DNA of 6,193 nucleotides. Source: Planctomycetota bacterium (GTDB taxonomy: Bacteria; Planctomycetota; Planctomycetia; Pirellulales; Pirellulaceae). This document shows, one piece after another, positions 1 to 5,946 of this stretch. A program made the translations under genes and the position numbers. The notes beneath the pieces were generated by a model that was not told the DNA's origin, made no database searches, and saw only the letters and a program-made list of their open reading frames with translations. The stretch spans positions 1 to 6,193 of the forward strand of contig JAJSAJ010001115.1 in NCBI GenBank assembly GCA_024274855.1, read 5' to 3'. How positions within the stretch are numbered: the first letter of the stretch is position 1; each line of letters begins with the position of its first letter.

Positions 1-29
1 GAATAAGCCCAATTTTTTGGGTCTTCCGG

Positions 30-48
30 GAAACTAGTGGGTAGTTTC
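30..48. repeat. Perfect 7-bp inverted repeat with 5-nt loop
   Basis: GAAACTA at 30-36 is the exact reverse complement of TAGTTTC at 42-48, with GTGGG as the loop. No T-run follows, so it is not a standard intrinsic terminator. It lies just inside the ISL3-like GGGTCTTCCGG string and could be part of a transposon end or a protein-binding site. The function is unknown. Confidence 0.5.
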
Positions 49-125
49 ATGGATGGTGGCAACTCGGCGGCGGCACGAGGAACCTCCGCTCGGGCTCGAC
101 GAAAGGGCCGCCCCTACCACCATCA

Positions 126-171
126 CCTTCGCATCGCCCCCGGAAACGCTGGGCGAGGGCCGATGCGAAGG
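126..171. repeat. 11-bp inverted repeat (stem-loop)
   Basis: CCTTCGCATCG at 126-136 is exactly complementary to CGATGCGAAGG at 161-171. After one mismatch (137/160) the stem can extend by three C-G pairs (138-140 with 157-159), leaving a loop of about 16 bases. The arms are too long to be trivial in a region this size, but there is no T-tract to make a terminator. It may be a structured RNA, a transposon-end hairpin or a binding site. Confidence 0.5.
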
Positions 172-330
172 CGGAAGGGGCTCACGGAACCCACTATTCA
201 GTTGGTTCGGTGCCTCCTGAGAGTAGAAAACAATTCGACATCGAGATTGCACAACCCTCAAGACACGCAAAAACGCCTAGAAACAAGGACCAAACGCTCC
301 GCGACCGTAAATCCAACCCACTCATTCTCC

Positions 331-338
331 GGAAGAGG
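331..338 (+). promoter_or_regulatory. Shine-Dalgarno-like sequence before the kinase fragment
   Basis: GGAAGAGG at 331-338 lies 7 bases before the ATG at 346, a near-ideal purine-rich ribosome binding site. An in-frame TGA at 340-342 rules out a longer upstream reading in this frame. The site means the truncated kinase fragment could be translated from 346 despite having lost its N-terminal part. The match may be fortuitous. Confidence 0.4.
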
Positions 339-345
339 CTGAAAA

Positions 346-861
346 ATGGACGAAGGATCCATCTTCGCCGCTGCTTTGGAGAAGGCGCCCGCCTACGACG
401 AGATCCGCCGCATTATCCGTGAAGAGGATCCGCCCAAACCCAGCCGGCGGTTGAGCACACTTGGCGACACGTTGTCCAAGGTGTCGGCCAATCGCAAGAC
501 GGAACCGGCCAGACTGCCATCGATCGTGGCGGGTGATCTCGACTGGATTGTGATGAAATCGCTGGAAAAGGAACGGACCCGCCGATATGAAACGGCCACC
601 GGTTTCGCCGCCGACATCCGACGTTACCAGAGTAACGAACCGATTGAGGCACGCCCGCCCTCGGCCACCTATCGATTCCAGAAATTCGCCCGGCGAAATA
701 GAACGGTCTTCGTCACCGGCACTATTGTTGCGATCGCTTTGCTCTTGGGAACCGTCGCCACGACTTGGCAGGCCGTCCGCGCCATTGTTCAAGAGAGACT
801 GGCCACGGAGTGTTGGCGTTCGATCGTTTGGCCAGCCGATAATGACCGAGTTGTCTATTGA
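346..861 (+). pseudogene. Ser/Thr protein kinase, C-terminal lobe and TM helix only (truncated)
   Basis: This encodes 171 residues from the ATG at 346. From about residue 17 it reads as the end of a eukaryotic-type (Hanks) Ser/Thr kinase of the planctomycete type: YDEIRRIIREEDPPKPS, then LDWIVMKSLEKERTRRY at residues 65-81, which is the last kinase helices with the conserved Arg. A basic juxtamembrane stretch (YRFQKFARRNR) leads into one membrane helix at about residues 121-139, and QAVRA follows, as is usual in these proteins. The glycine loop, catalytic Lys, HRD and DFG motifs are all absent, so no kinase activity is possible. The frame ends at TGA 859-861 and reopens directly into WD40 sequence in the same phase. 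Whole kinases of this kind often carry WD40 or TPR repeats after the helix, so this and the next entry were probably one gene. The last ~20 residues look unlike the family and may reflect frameshift decay. Confidence 0.8.
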
Positions 862-921
862 GGTTCCAATCGGTCATCCATTGTCATTCGCCAACTGTCG
901 ACCAATGCGACAATACCCGTT

Positions 922-2418
922 TTGCTCGACTCGCGGGTCCGCGGCGTTTTCGCCTCGCCAACCACGGAATTGCTTGCCTTGACATTGCAAGACAATCCTT
1001 CCGTGCAGCTTCGCGATACGAGCACCGGATCGCTTATTGATACCCTCCCTCTGACGGGCGTCCCTTACATTTGTGCGTTTTCGCACGACGGCCAGCACCT
1101 CGTCGTTGCAGACTACACGTCACCAGCCGTTTCTGTCTGGGATATTCAGACCAAACAGGAAACGCTTCTGCCGGATAGGCACAAGGCCCCAGTCCTCGCC
1201 ATCGCGTTTTCGCCCGATGGAAAACTCCTGGCTACCGGTGGGTACGATCAGGTCATAGGAATCTGGGACGCGAGGACTTATCAGCATCTCAAAGACCTTC
1301 GCGGTCATGGCGGTGCTATTTTCAGCTTGGCCTTTTCCCCGGCGAGCGACAAGATTGTCTCCTCTTCTCGGGACAACACCGCGCGCGTCTGGGATACGTC
1401 GGATTATCATCTTTTACACGTCCTGCGTGGTCACTCACAGGCTGTAGACGCGGCCTTTTTCTGTGATGAGGGAACGACGGTCGTTTCGTGCGGCGATTTG
1501 ACTGTCCGGTTTTGGGACTTGGGTCAGGTCGAGTCCATTCGAACAATTCGTCGTGAACAGCGGGTACGTGACGTCGTTTTTCTGGACGATCATCGATTTG
1601 TCTACTACGAGTACAATCAATCCGATGTCGGCCTTGTTGACATCGACACAATGCAGCAAACGCGCTTTTGTGAATCGGGCGATCGTGTTTATGCCATCGT
1701 TGCTTGCCCGAGCAATCGGATTGCAGTTGGACGAGCCGATGGGAAGATTGAATTGTGGGACACGGATTCCAGAAAGCTCGTGTGCATCATTGAGTCCAAG
1801 AACAAGGGCCAAGTGTATGAACTTCAATGTGATTACTCCAGGGGGCTCCTGGCGGCGGCGATGGGAGGCGGTTTCTGTGTTTGGAGACTCGGCGATGACG
1901 GTGAGGAATTGCTCGTTTCGCGCCCCGGTTATTCAACGCAATCGATTTGCTTTCCTGGTGATGGGCTTCTTGTCTGGGGCAATGAGGACGGTGAGCTTGG
2001 ATTCTGCAATTATCAGACAGACAAGATCTTGCCGAGTATTCCCAACGCACACCGAGAGAGTATCACTCGGATAGACTACTTACCGACCAAACACCTAGTT
2101 GTTTCCTGCAGCTTGGACGGGCGCGTTCGGCTCTGGGATTCGCGCACGTTCGCGCCGCTTGGTGAAATCGAGAACACGCTGGGCAGGCAGTGGTGGACCA
2201 GCTTTTCGCCGGACGGCAGGACGTTGCTAACAACTGGTGACGACTCCTACGTCACGGTCTGGGATCTTGCCACGCGCACGCAACGATTCCAGTCTCCGAA
2301 ACTGGCCGGTGCCGGGAAATGTCTGGCCATTTCGCCGTCCGGCAAGTGGCTCGTGGCCAGCACACTGAATGGTGAAATCAGGATCTGGGACATCGGCCCA
2401 AGCCAACAACGACATTGA
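922..2418 (+). CDS. WD40 repeat propeller protein (probable C-terminal half of a split kinase-WD40 gene)
   Basis: This is a reading of about 498 residues made almost wholly of WD40 blades. Blade-ending Trp motifs are seen at residues 73 (SVWD), 115 (GIWD), 157 (RVWD), 198 (RFWD), 279 (ELWD), 321 (CVWR), 405 (RLWD), 447 (TVWD) and 489 (RIWD). Several are preceded by the typical FSPDGKLLATGG wording and by GH dipeptides (RGHGGAIFSLAFSP, RGHSQAVDAAFF). Weaker blades fill residues 200-260 and 330-390. Such propellers are scaffolds for protein contacts and have no catalytic role of their own. The only start available in frame is TTG at 922, with no ribosome binding site visible; the frame is open back to codon 862, just after the TGA that ends the kinase fragment. 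It may therefore be untranslated or need a start by re-initiation. No signal peptide is seen, so as part of the kinase it would lie on the far side of the membrane from the kinase domain. The C-terminus (EIRIWDIGPSQQRH) looks natural. Confidence 0.8.
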   Translation: MLDSRVRGVFASPTTELLALTLQDNPSVQLRDTSTGSLIDTLPLTGVPYICAFSHDGQHLVVADYTSPAVSVWDIQTKQETLLPDRHKAPVLAIAFSPDGKLLATGGYDQVIGIWDARTYQHLKDLRGHGGAIFSLAFSPASDKIVSSSRDNTARVWDTSDYHLLHVLRGHSQAVDAAFFCDEGTTVVSCGDLTVRFWDLGQVESIRTIRREQRVRDVVFLDDHRFVYYEYNQSDVGLVDIDTMQQTRFCESGDRVYAIVACPSNRIAVGRADGKIELWDTDSRKLVCIIESKNKGQVYELQCDYSRGLLAAAMGGGFCVWRLGDDGEELLVSRPGYSTQSICFPGDGLLVWGNEDGELGFCNYQTDKILPSIPNAHRESITRIDYLPTKHLVVSCSLDGRVRLWDSRTFAPLGEIENTLGRQWWTSFSPDGRTLLTTGDDSYVTVWDLATRTQRFQSPKLAGAGKCLAISPSGKWLVASTLNGEIRIWDIGPSQQRH

Positions 2419-2419
2419 T

Positions 2420-2433
2420 GGACCCGGAGGTCC
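2420..2433 (+). terminator. Short hairpin directly after the WD40 stop (weak terminator candidate)
   Basis: GGACC at 2420-2424 pairs with GGTCC at 2429-2433 around a CGGA tetraloop, starting two bases after the stop codon at 2416-2418. The stem is GC-rich, but no run of T follows (CATGCATGG instead), so it lacks the second half of an intrinsic terminator. It may stabilise the 3' end of the mRNA or mean nothing. Confidence 0.25.
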
Positions 2434-2454
2434 CATGCATGGACACATTCAGCC

Positions 2455-2476
2455 CTGATCGACGCGACACGATCAG
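2455..2476 (+). repeat. Perfect 7-bp inverted repeat downstream of WD40 gene
   Basis: CTGATCG at 2455-2461 is exactly complementary to CGATCAG at 2470-2476, with an 8-base loop. It lies about 37 bases past the WD40 stop codon and has no T-tract after it. With the hairpin at 2420-2433 it makes a tandem pair that could mark a transcript 3' end. Confidence 0.35.
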
Positions 2477-2819
2477 TCAGAAGCGGGAACGAATCCGTCC
2501 TCCAAACGCAGTATCAAGTTCGCACAGGATTCGCGGAACTCTGTCTTCTCCTAACGCGGCAGGGCCGCAGCCAGGGTGGCTCGATCACGCCGTGGCGAGC
2601 AATGCGGCTGCTACCCTTCAAACACATCCCCAAAGATGCACGCACGGTGCGCGCATGTTACGGTGTAAGTTGGCTAAGGCATCGTCCTTCGTCTGGCCGC
2701 CACTGCAGAATCCCGCGGGTAAATCAGGTTCCTGCCGGATATTTCAAACGACTGCGGCAGAACTCATTTCGAAAACCATCTCAATATTGTTGTTCCCTGT
2801 TTGAGCGAGGGCATATCCG

Positions 2820-3110
2820 TCACCGTGACAGCCACGCTCGATTGAAACAAGCGATCACGATCTTCTCGTTGTATCGCTTGTCTCCACGCTCATACAGACA
2901 GAGCAACGTGCCGTCCTTCATCGCGGCAAGATCCGAATAGCCCGACGGGCCTTCGTCCAAGAGTCCTGAGTGTTGCCACGATCGCGCGCCATCAAGACTT
3001 AGCCTTATGGTCATGTTTCGGCGGCTGGAGCCGGCGGGATTGGAGAAGAGGACCTCCTGGGCCGACAGCCCGTGAACGTCTTTCACAACCGCGTCCGCAC
3101 GCAATCCCAC
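2820..3110 (-). pseudogene. Sialidase/neuraminidase-like (BNR repeat) C-terminal remnant
   Basis: About 95 codons keep the last part of a six-bladed sialidase propeller. They include the LFSNPA...RRNMTIRLS strand, which in this family carries the third Arg of the carboxylate-binding triad. One degenerate Asp-box follows (SLDGARSW, with Ala where Gly is usual). GPSGYSDL holds the catalytic Tyr, and LCLYERG holds the Glu near the active site. Whole enzymes of this family release terminal sialic acids or related sugars and are usually 350 or more residues, so roughly the first 250 are gone. The remaining codons are uninterrupted up to TGA at 2822-2820, so the loss may be fairly recent. The missing 5' part should lie upstream on the minus strand, but an IS110 fragment and a divergent gene occupy that place. 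Confidence 0.75.
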
Positions 3111-3455
3111 CCGCCAGGCTTTCGGGATCATGTCGTGAGCTAGAATGTCGGCCAACACATGAGCGTCGATTTTGTCTGTCTTCCGAGTGCTCTCGGCAAT
3201 GATCCGCGGCTTTCCCGAATGCGCGATCACGCCCCGATCGGCGTACTCCTCAGCCAAAGCTGCAAACCAGTCATAGCCGATCGTAGCTTCGACGGTTACT
3301 TCAAGAGAGCCCAAACTCTCGAAAAACCGCTCTATCTTGGCCGCGTCACGACACAACATCTGTTTCTGCTGCACAACCCGAGTTTTCCGCTTATCTATCA
3401 CGACCACACAAAAACTGATACTCTTCTTGTGGAGGTCCGCACCGACGTATTTCAT
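2820..3455 (-). CDS. Chimeric ORF: IS110-family transposase N-terminus fused to sialidase C-terminus
   Basis: The frame encodes 211 residues from the ATG at 3455; it stays open upstream to 3563, but those 36 residues look unrelated. The ATG at 3455 is preceded by AAAGGAA (3470-3464) at an 8-base spacing and by the usual IS110 opening MKYVGADLHKK. Residues 1-115 are the RuvC-like DEDD nuclease domain, with D7 (VGADLHKK), E56 (VTVEAT), D94 and D97 (RKTDKIDAHVLAD). At R115 the IS110 match stops where KAWRPTPRQR-like sequence would be expected. By about residue 133 the frame reads as the end of a sialidase: VLFSNPAGSSRRNMT, degenerate Asp-box SLDGARSW, GPSGYSDLAAM, then LLCLYERGDKRYNEKI. The transposase C-terminal Ser domain and the sialidase N-terminal two thirds are absent, so neither parent activity should survive. 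The in-frame join is probably accidental, but the protein could be made. Each half is recognised with good confidence; the exact join is uncertain by a few codons. Confidence 0.8.
   Translation of the reverse strand: MKYVGADLHKKSISFCVVVIDKRKTRVVQQKQMLCRDAAKIERFFESLGSLEVTVEATIGYDWFAALAEEYADRGVIAHSGKPRIIAESTRKTDKIDAHVLADILAHDMIPKAWRVGLRADAVVKDVHGLSAQEVLFSNPAGSSRRNMTIRLSLDGARSWQHSGLLDEGPSGYSDLAAMKDGTLLCLYERGDKRYNEKIVIACFNRAWLSR
3111..3455 (-). mobile_element. IS110-family insertion sequence, 5' coding fragment
   Basis: This is the first 115 codons of an IS110-type transposase with all four acidic residues of the DEDD site (D7, E56, D94, D97 counted from the ATG at 3455). Complete IS110 transposases run to roughly 300-400 residues with a second, Ser-containing domain (Transposase_20), which is missing. 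IS110 elements lack classical terminal inverted repeats, so the outer boundary cannot be read directly. If a left end survives, it lies within 3456-3588. The element cannot move by itself. Confidence 0.8.
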
Positions 3456-3463
3456 GGCGAGAG

Positions 3464-3470
3464 TTCCTTT
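3464..3470 (-). promoter_or_regulatory. Ribosome binding site of the IS110 transposase
   Basis: On the minus strand this reads AAAGGAA, 8 bases before the ATG at 3455. It supports that ATG, rather than the more distant one at 3563, as the start of the transposase reading. Confidence 0.55.
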
Positions 3471-3491
3471 TGTGGAGATGGTGGAGTTTTT

Positions 3492-3521
3492 TTGACTACC
3501 AATGTCTACCACGCTTTTAAG
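3492..3521 (+). promoter_or_regulatory. Candidate sigma70-type promoter for the beta-helix gene
   Basis: TTGACT at 3492-3497 (five of six to the -35 consensus) is followed after 18 bases by TTTAAG at 3516-3521 (four of six to the -10 consensus). Transcription would start near 3528, giving a leader of about 60 bases before the ATG at 3589. The site lies in the region where an IS110 left end could extend, so it may be an outward promoter supplied by the element. It is a visual match only, and planctomycete promoters are poorly described. Confidence 0.35.
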
Positions 3522-3570
3522 GACCGCCAAATCTCGGTGCGGCCTCTCTCTCCATGTTTTCACCCTACTT

Positions 3571-3579
3571 GAGAGAAAG
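3571..3579 (+). promoter_or_regulatory. Ribosome binding site of the beta-helix gene
   Basis: GAGAGAAAG lies 9 bases before the ATG at 3589 and favours that start over the upstream ATG at 3502, because the signal peptide begins directly at 3589. Bases 3571-3576 can also pair with TCTCTC at 3545-3550, which would hide part of the site in a 6-bp stem with a 20-base loop. Confidence 0.45.
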
Positions 3580-3588
3580 CATCACCAC

Positions 3589-5946
3589 ATGACAAACACC
3601 TGCCGCAAAGTCCTTATCGTGCTGTTCAATGTGCTGTTCTCCGTCGTACTCCCGGCAATGGCTGCCGAGACATATGGCCCGAACGCCCTGCCCCCGTTCG
3701 TGCACCCGCCGGTCATCAGTCCGATCCCCGACGGGATCAAGCTCGATACGCCGAAAGAGCTGGGCAACCGGACGCTTGCTCGATGGGGACTGGTCGACGT
3801 CACCGCCGCGCCGTTCCATGCCGATCCGACTGGCAAACGCGACTCGACACGGGCGCTCCAGAAAGCGATCGATTTCTCAAGAGACGCGCAGATGGTCTGT
3901 TTCTTTCCTCGCGGCGAATATATGGTCAGCGACACGCTCGTGCTACGGCATGGCATCCACATGCGCTCCCATCGCGCCACGTTCATGAACAACTTGAACA
4001 TGCCCTGCGTGCTCGTCGGCTCGCGTCAAGGCGAGGGATCGCCGGATTACGCGCGGCCGAGGATCGTGTTGCGAGATCATTCGGCCGGCTTCGGCGACTC
4101 GGAGAAGACAAAGGCCGTCATCGAGCACTGGCAGTATCAAGTCAAGCGGTTCACGGTCGACACGAGCAAGGGCCGGGGCGGCGGCGCGTCGCTGATGAAC
4201 ACGATGTTCGTGAATCTCGATATCGTGATCGGCCGCGGCAACTCGGGCGCGACCGGCCTGCACATCCGGTCGTGCGAGGGCTCGGCGGTACAAGACGTAA
4301 CGATCGACGCGACCCACGGGCATACGGGCATCGAAGGCGCCACGGGCAACGGGGGCAGTTGGGCCAACGTGACGGTCATCGGCGGACGCATTGGCCTGGA
4401 CATGCGCGGCTGGACGCCGCCCACGCCGACCATGGAAGGCATCACGCTCGTCAACCAAAGCCAGGTGGCCATCATCAGTGCGTGCCGTGGGCCGCTGACC
4501 GCCGTCGGGCTGAAAATCGTGTCCCGTATCCCTGGTCCGGTCATTGTGGGCCAACAGCGTTGGGGGTCTTTCGACGCGGGCATGAGCCTGATCGACAGTC
4601 AGATCGAATTCGAACGGGAGGCACTCGGCGCCCGCAAAGCGACGGCGATCTCGTCCCAGCGAAGCGTCTACCTGAACAATGTCTTTGTGCGCGGCGCGGA
4701 TATCGTGGTGGCCGATGCGTTGCCGGGTCGTTCGCGAGGTTGGATTCATGTCAAGGAGTTTGCTCTCGGCAAAGTGAAAACGCCCGCGAAGGGGCTCGAC
4801 CTTTCCGCACCGATCTACATCGACGGGAAAAAAGTGCGCGGACCGTATCGCGAGGTCGAAATGGACGTGGCGCCTCCGGCCGACCTTCAGTCCAGACATC
4901 TGTGGTCCCGAAACTTCCCGTCGTGGGAATCGGACAAGGTCGCGAATGTCAAGGCGCCGCCCTACAACGCGAAGGGGGACAGTTTCGCCGATGATACTCA
5001 GACGCTGCAACGCGCGATCGACGAGAACGAAATCGTGTTCTTGCCCAAGGGATACTACCGTATCACGAGGACACTCAAGCTGAAGCCGAACACGAAACTG
5101 CTCGGCGTCGCACAGCATCTGTCGGTCATCATGGCTCGCGATCCGGAAGGTTGGTTCGGCGACTCGGCTCACCCCAAGCCATTGGTCGAGACGGCCGACG
5201 GCAGGGACGCCGACACGGTCATTGCTTTTGTGGGCCTGCGATTCCCGTTGGAAGTCAAGAACACGTTCAAAGGCGCGACGTTGCCCGTGTACGCGCTCAA
5301 ATGGAGTTGCGGGAGGAGCTCGATCTTTCGCTCCAGCGGCATAGCCCCGCTGCGCGTGTTTGGTTTCAAACGCAGCAAGCTGCACAAGCAAGTGCCGATG
5401 GCCCACGCTTCGGTTTTGCTGACCGGCAATGGCGGCGGCAAGTGGTACAACTATCACGTGGGGCAGTTCTTCATGCCCACGACGCGCGACCAGCGGGCGA
5501 TCCTGATGGATGGCCTGTCCGAGCCGCTCGGTTTTTACAACTTCGAGCCGCAGGGTGGCAACGGAACGTCCGTGGCCGAGATCGTGAATTCAAAGAACAT
5601 TTCGATCTACGGCTGCAAGACGGAATGTGACACCACGTTCTTGCACGTGACGGACTGCGACAATATCCGCATCTTCGGGCATGGCGGCATCGGTAACCCC
5701 TCGGCCGGTGGATCGCTCTATGTGTTCGAGCGAACGACGAACTTCTTGATCGCCAACATCGCGGACCAGGCCCAGCTTGGCCCGGACAAGCCCTACTACG
5801 GCGGTCACAGCATCCACAGGAACATCAAGACCTACTATCCGCTGCTGGACCGACAAGCTCCTGACAGACAGGTCCGGATCCCAGCCTTGCAGCGGCCCGT
5901 GCTCTACCGTGTGGGAGCGCCACGTGAGCCCGGGGCATGTCGGTGA
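3589..5946 (+). CDS. Secreted double beta-helix protein, Pectate_lyase_3 / GH55-like
   Basis: This is a 785-residue protein. Residues 1-25 form a Sec signal peptide: basic TNTCRK, hydrophobic VLIVLFNVLFSVVLP, and cleavage after AMA. Two parallel beta-helix modules follow, each opened by the N-cap signature of the Pectate_lyase_3 / GH55 group. The first is FHADPTGKRDSTRALQKAID (D79 and D85 region) with VCFFPRGEYMVSDTLVL. The second is YNAKGDSFADDTQTLQRAID (Y459, D464, D468) with IVFLPKGYYRITRTLKL. Between and after them come rungs rich in Gly, Asn, Val and Ile (NVTVIGGRIGLDMRG; KNISIYGCKTECDTTFLHV). The tandem layout resembles GH55 exo-beta-1,3-glucanases, but I cannot identify the catalytic Glu, so substrate and reaction stay open; lyase or hydrolase on a polysaccharide is likely. 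The frame is clean and ends in a natural-looking PALQRPVLYRVG tail. It is divergent from the IS110/sialidase chimera, with a 133-base gap between the two start codons. The upstream ATG at 3502 would bury the signal peptide, so 3589 is preferred. Confidence 0.85.
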   Translation: MTNTCRKVLIVLFNVLFSVVLPAMAAETYGPNALPPFVHPPVISPIPDGIKLDTPKELGNRTLARWGLVDVTAAPFHADPTGKRDSTRALQKAIDFSRDAQMVCFFPRGEYMVSDTLVLRHGIHMRSHRATFMNNLNMPCVLVGSRQGEGSPDYARPRIVLRDHSAGFGDSEKTKAVIEHWQYQVKRFTVDTSKGRGGGASLMNTMFVNLDIVIGRGNSGATGLHIRSCEGSAVQDVTIDATHGHTGIEGATGNGGSWANVTVIGGRIGLDMRGWTPPTPTMEGITLVNQSQVAIISACRGPLTAVGLKIVSRIPGPVIVGQQRWGSFDAGMSLIDSQIEFEREALGARKATAISSQRSVYLNNVFVRGADIVVADALPGRSRGWIHVKEFALGKVKTPAKGLDLSAPIYIDGKKVRGPYREVEMDVAPPADLQSRHLWSRNFPSWESDKVANVKAPPYNAKGDSFADDTQTLQRAIDENEIVFLPKGYYRITRTLKLKPNTKLLGVAQHLSVIMARDPEGWFGDSAHPKPLVETADGRDADTVIAFVGLRFPLEVKNTFKGATLPVYALKWSCGRSSIFRSSGIAPLRVFGFKRSKLHKQVPMAHASVLLTGNGGGKWYNYHVGQFFMPTTRDQRAILMDGLSEPLGFYNFEPQGGNGTSVAEIVNSKNISIYGCKTECDTTFLHVTDCDNIRIFGHGGIGNPSAGGSLYVFERTTNFLIANIADQAQLGPDKPYYGGHSIHRNIKTYYPLLDRQAPDRQVRIPALQRPVLYRVGAPREPGACR

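Larger units (their letters stand above)
1..345. other. Non-coding region with stem-loops, possible mobile-element remnant
   Basis: I recognise no protein here in any frame; the open frames look like chance readings of GC-rich DNA. The region holds a weak hairpin at 8-21 (CCCAA, four T, TTGGG), a perfect 7-bp inverted repeat at 30-48 and an 11-bp inverted repeat at 126-171. The bases GGGTCTTCCGGGAAACTAG from 19 recall the terminal repeats of some ISL3-type insertion sequences, but no matching transposase is present and this resemblance is from memory. The kinase fragment that follows begins abruptly, so this stretch may be foreign DNA that replaced the 5' part of the kinase gene. It could equally be an ordinary intergenic region next to an old deletion. 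Confidence 0.35.
2419..2819. other. Intergenic region, no supported gene
   Basis: About 400 bases lie between the WD40 stop and the convergent sialidase remnant. The plus-strand frames are long and open but read as low-complexity Arg/Ser/Cys-rich strings with no motif I know, so I treat them as chance ORFs. Visible structure is limited to hairpins at 2420-2433 and 2455-2476, the palindrome CATGCATG at 2434-2441, and an imperfect inverted repeat at 2636-2656 (ATGCACGCAC against GTGCGCGCAT). The region may contain decayed coding sequence that cannot be identified by eye. Confidence 0.5.

Noticed and set aside
126..171. Inverted repeat considered as an integron attC site or group II intron domain
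   Set aside because: No attC-type core triplets, no integrase and no intron domain V motif are visible.
859..861. TGA between kinase and WD40 parts read as a recoded (selenocysteine or readthrough) codon
   Set aside because: No supporting SECIS-like structure is evident, the flanking codons do not match the family, and the kinase already lacks its catalytic half. Decay is simpler.
2415..2940. Long open plus-strand frames after the WD40 gene
   Set aside because: The translations are Arg/Ser/Cys-rich without motifs, and the right part lies opposite the sialidase remnant, so they look like chance and shadow frames.
3502..3588. Upstream ATG at 3502 as the start of the beta-helix protein
   Set aside because: It would put 29 polar residues before the signal peptide, and it lies between the candidate promoter's -35 and -10 boxes; the ATG at 3589 has a purine-rich site at suitable spacing.
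3783..4994. A 403-codon plus-strand ORF in another frame inside the beta-helix gene
   Set aside because: It is an Arg/His-rich shadow of the true frame without recognisable sequence.
3943..5457. A 504-codon minus-strand ORF opposite the beta-helix gene
   Set aside because: It is His/Arg/Asp-rich with no domain wording, as expected of the antisense of a GC-rich gene. The plus-strand reading has a signal peptide and clear family motifs.
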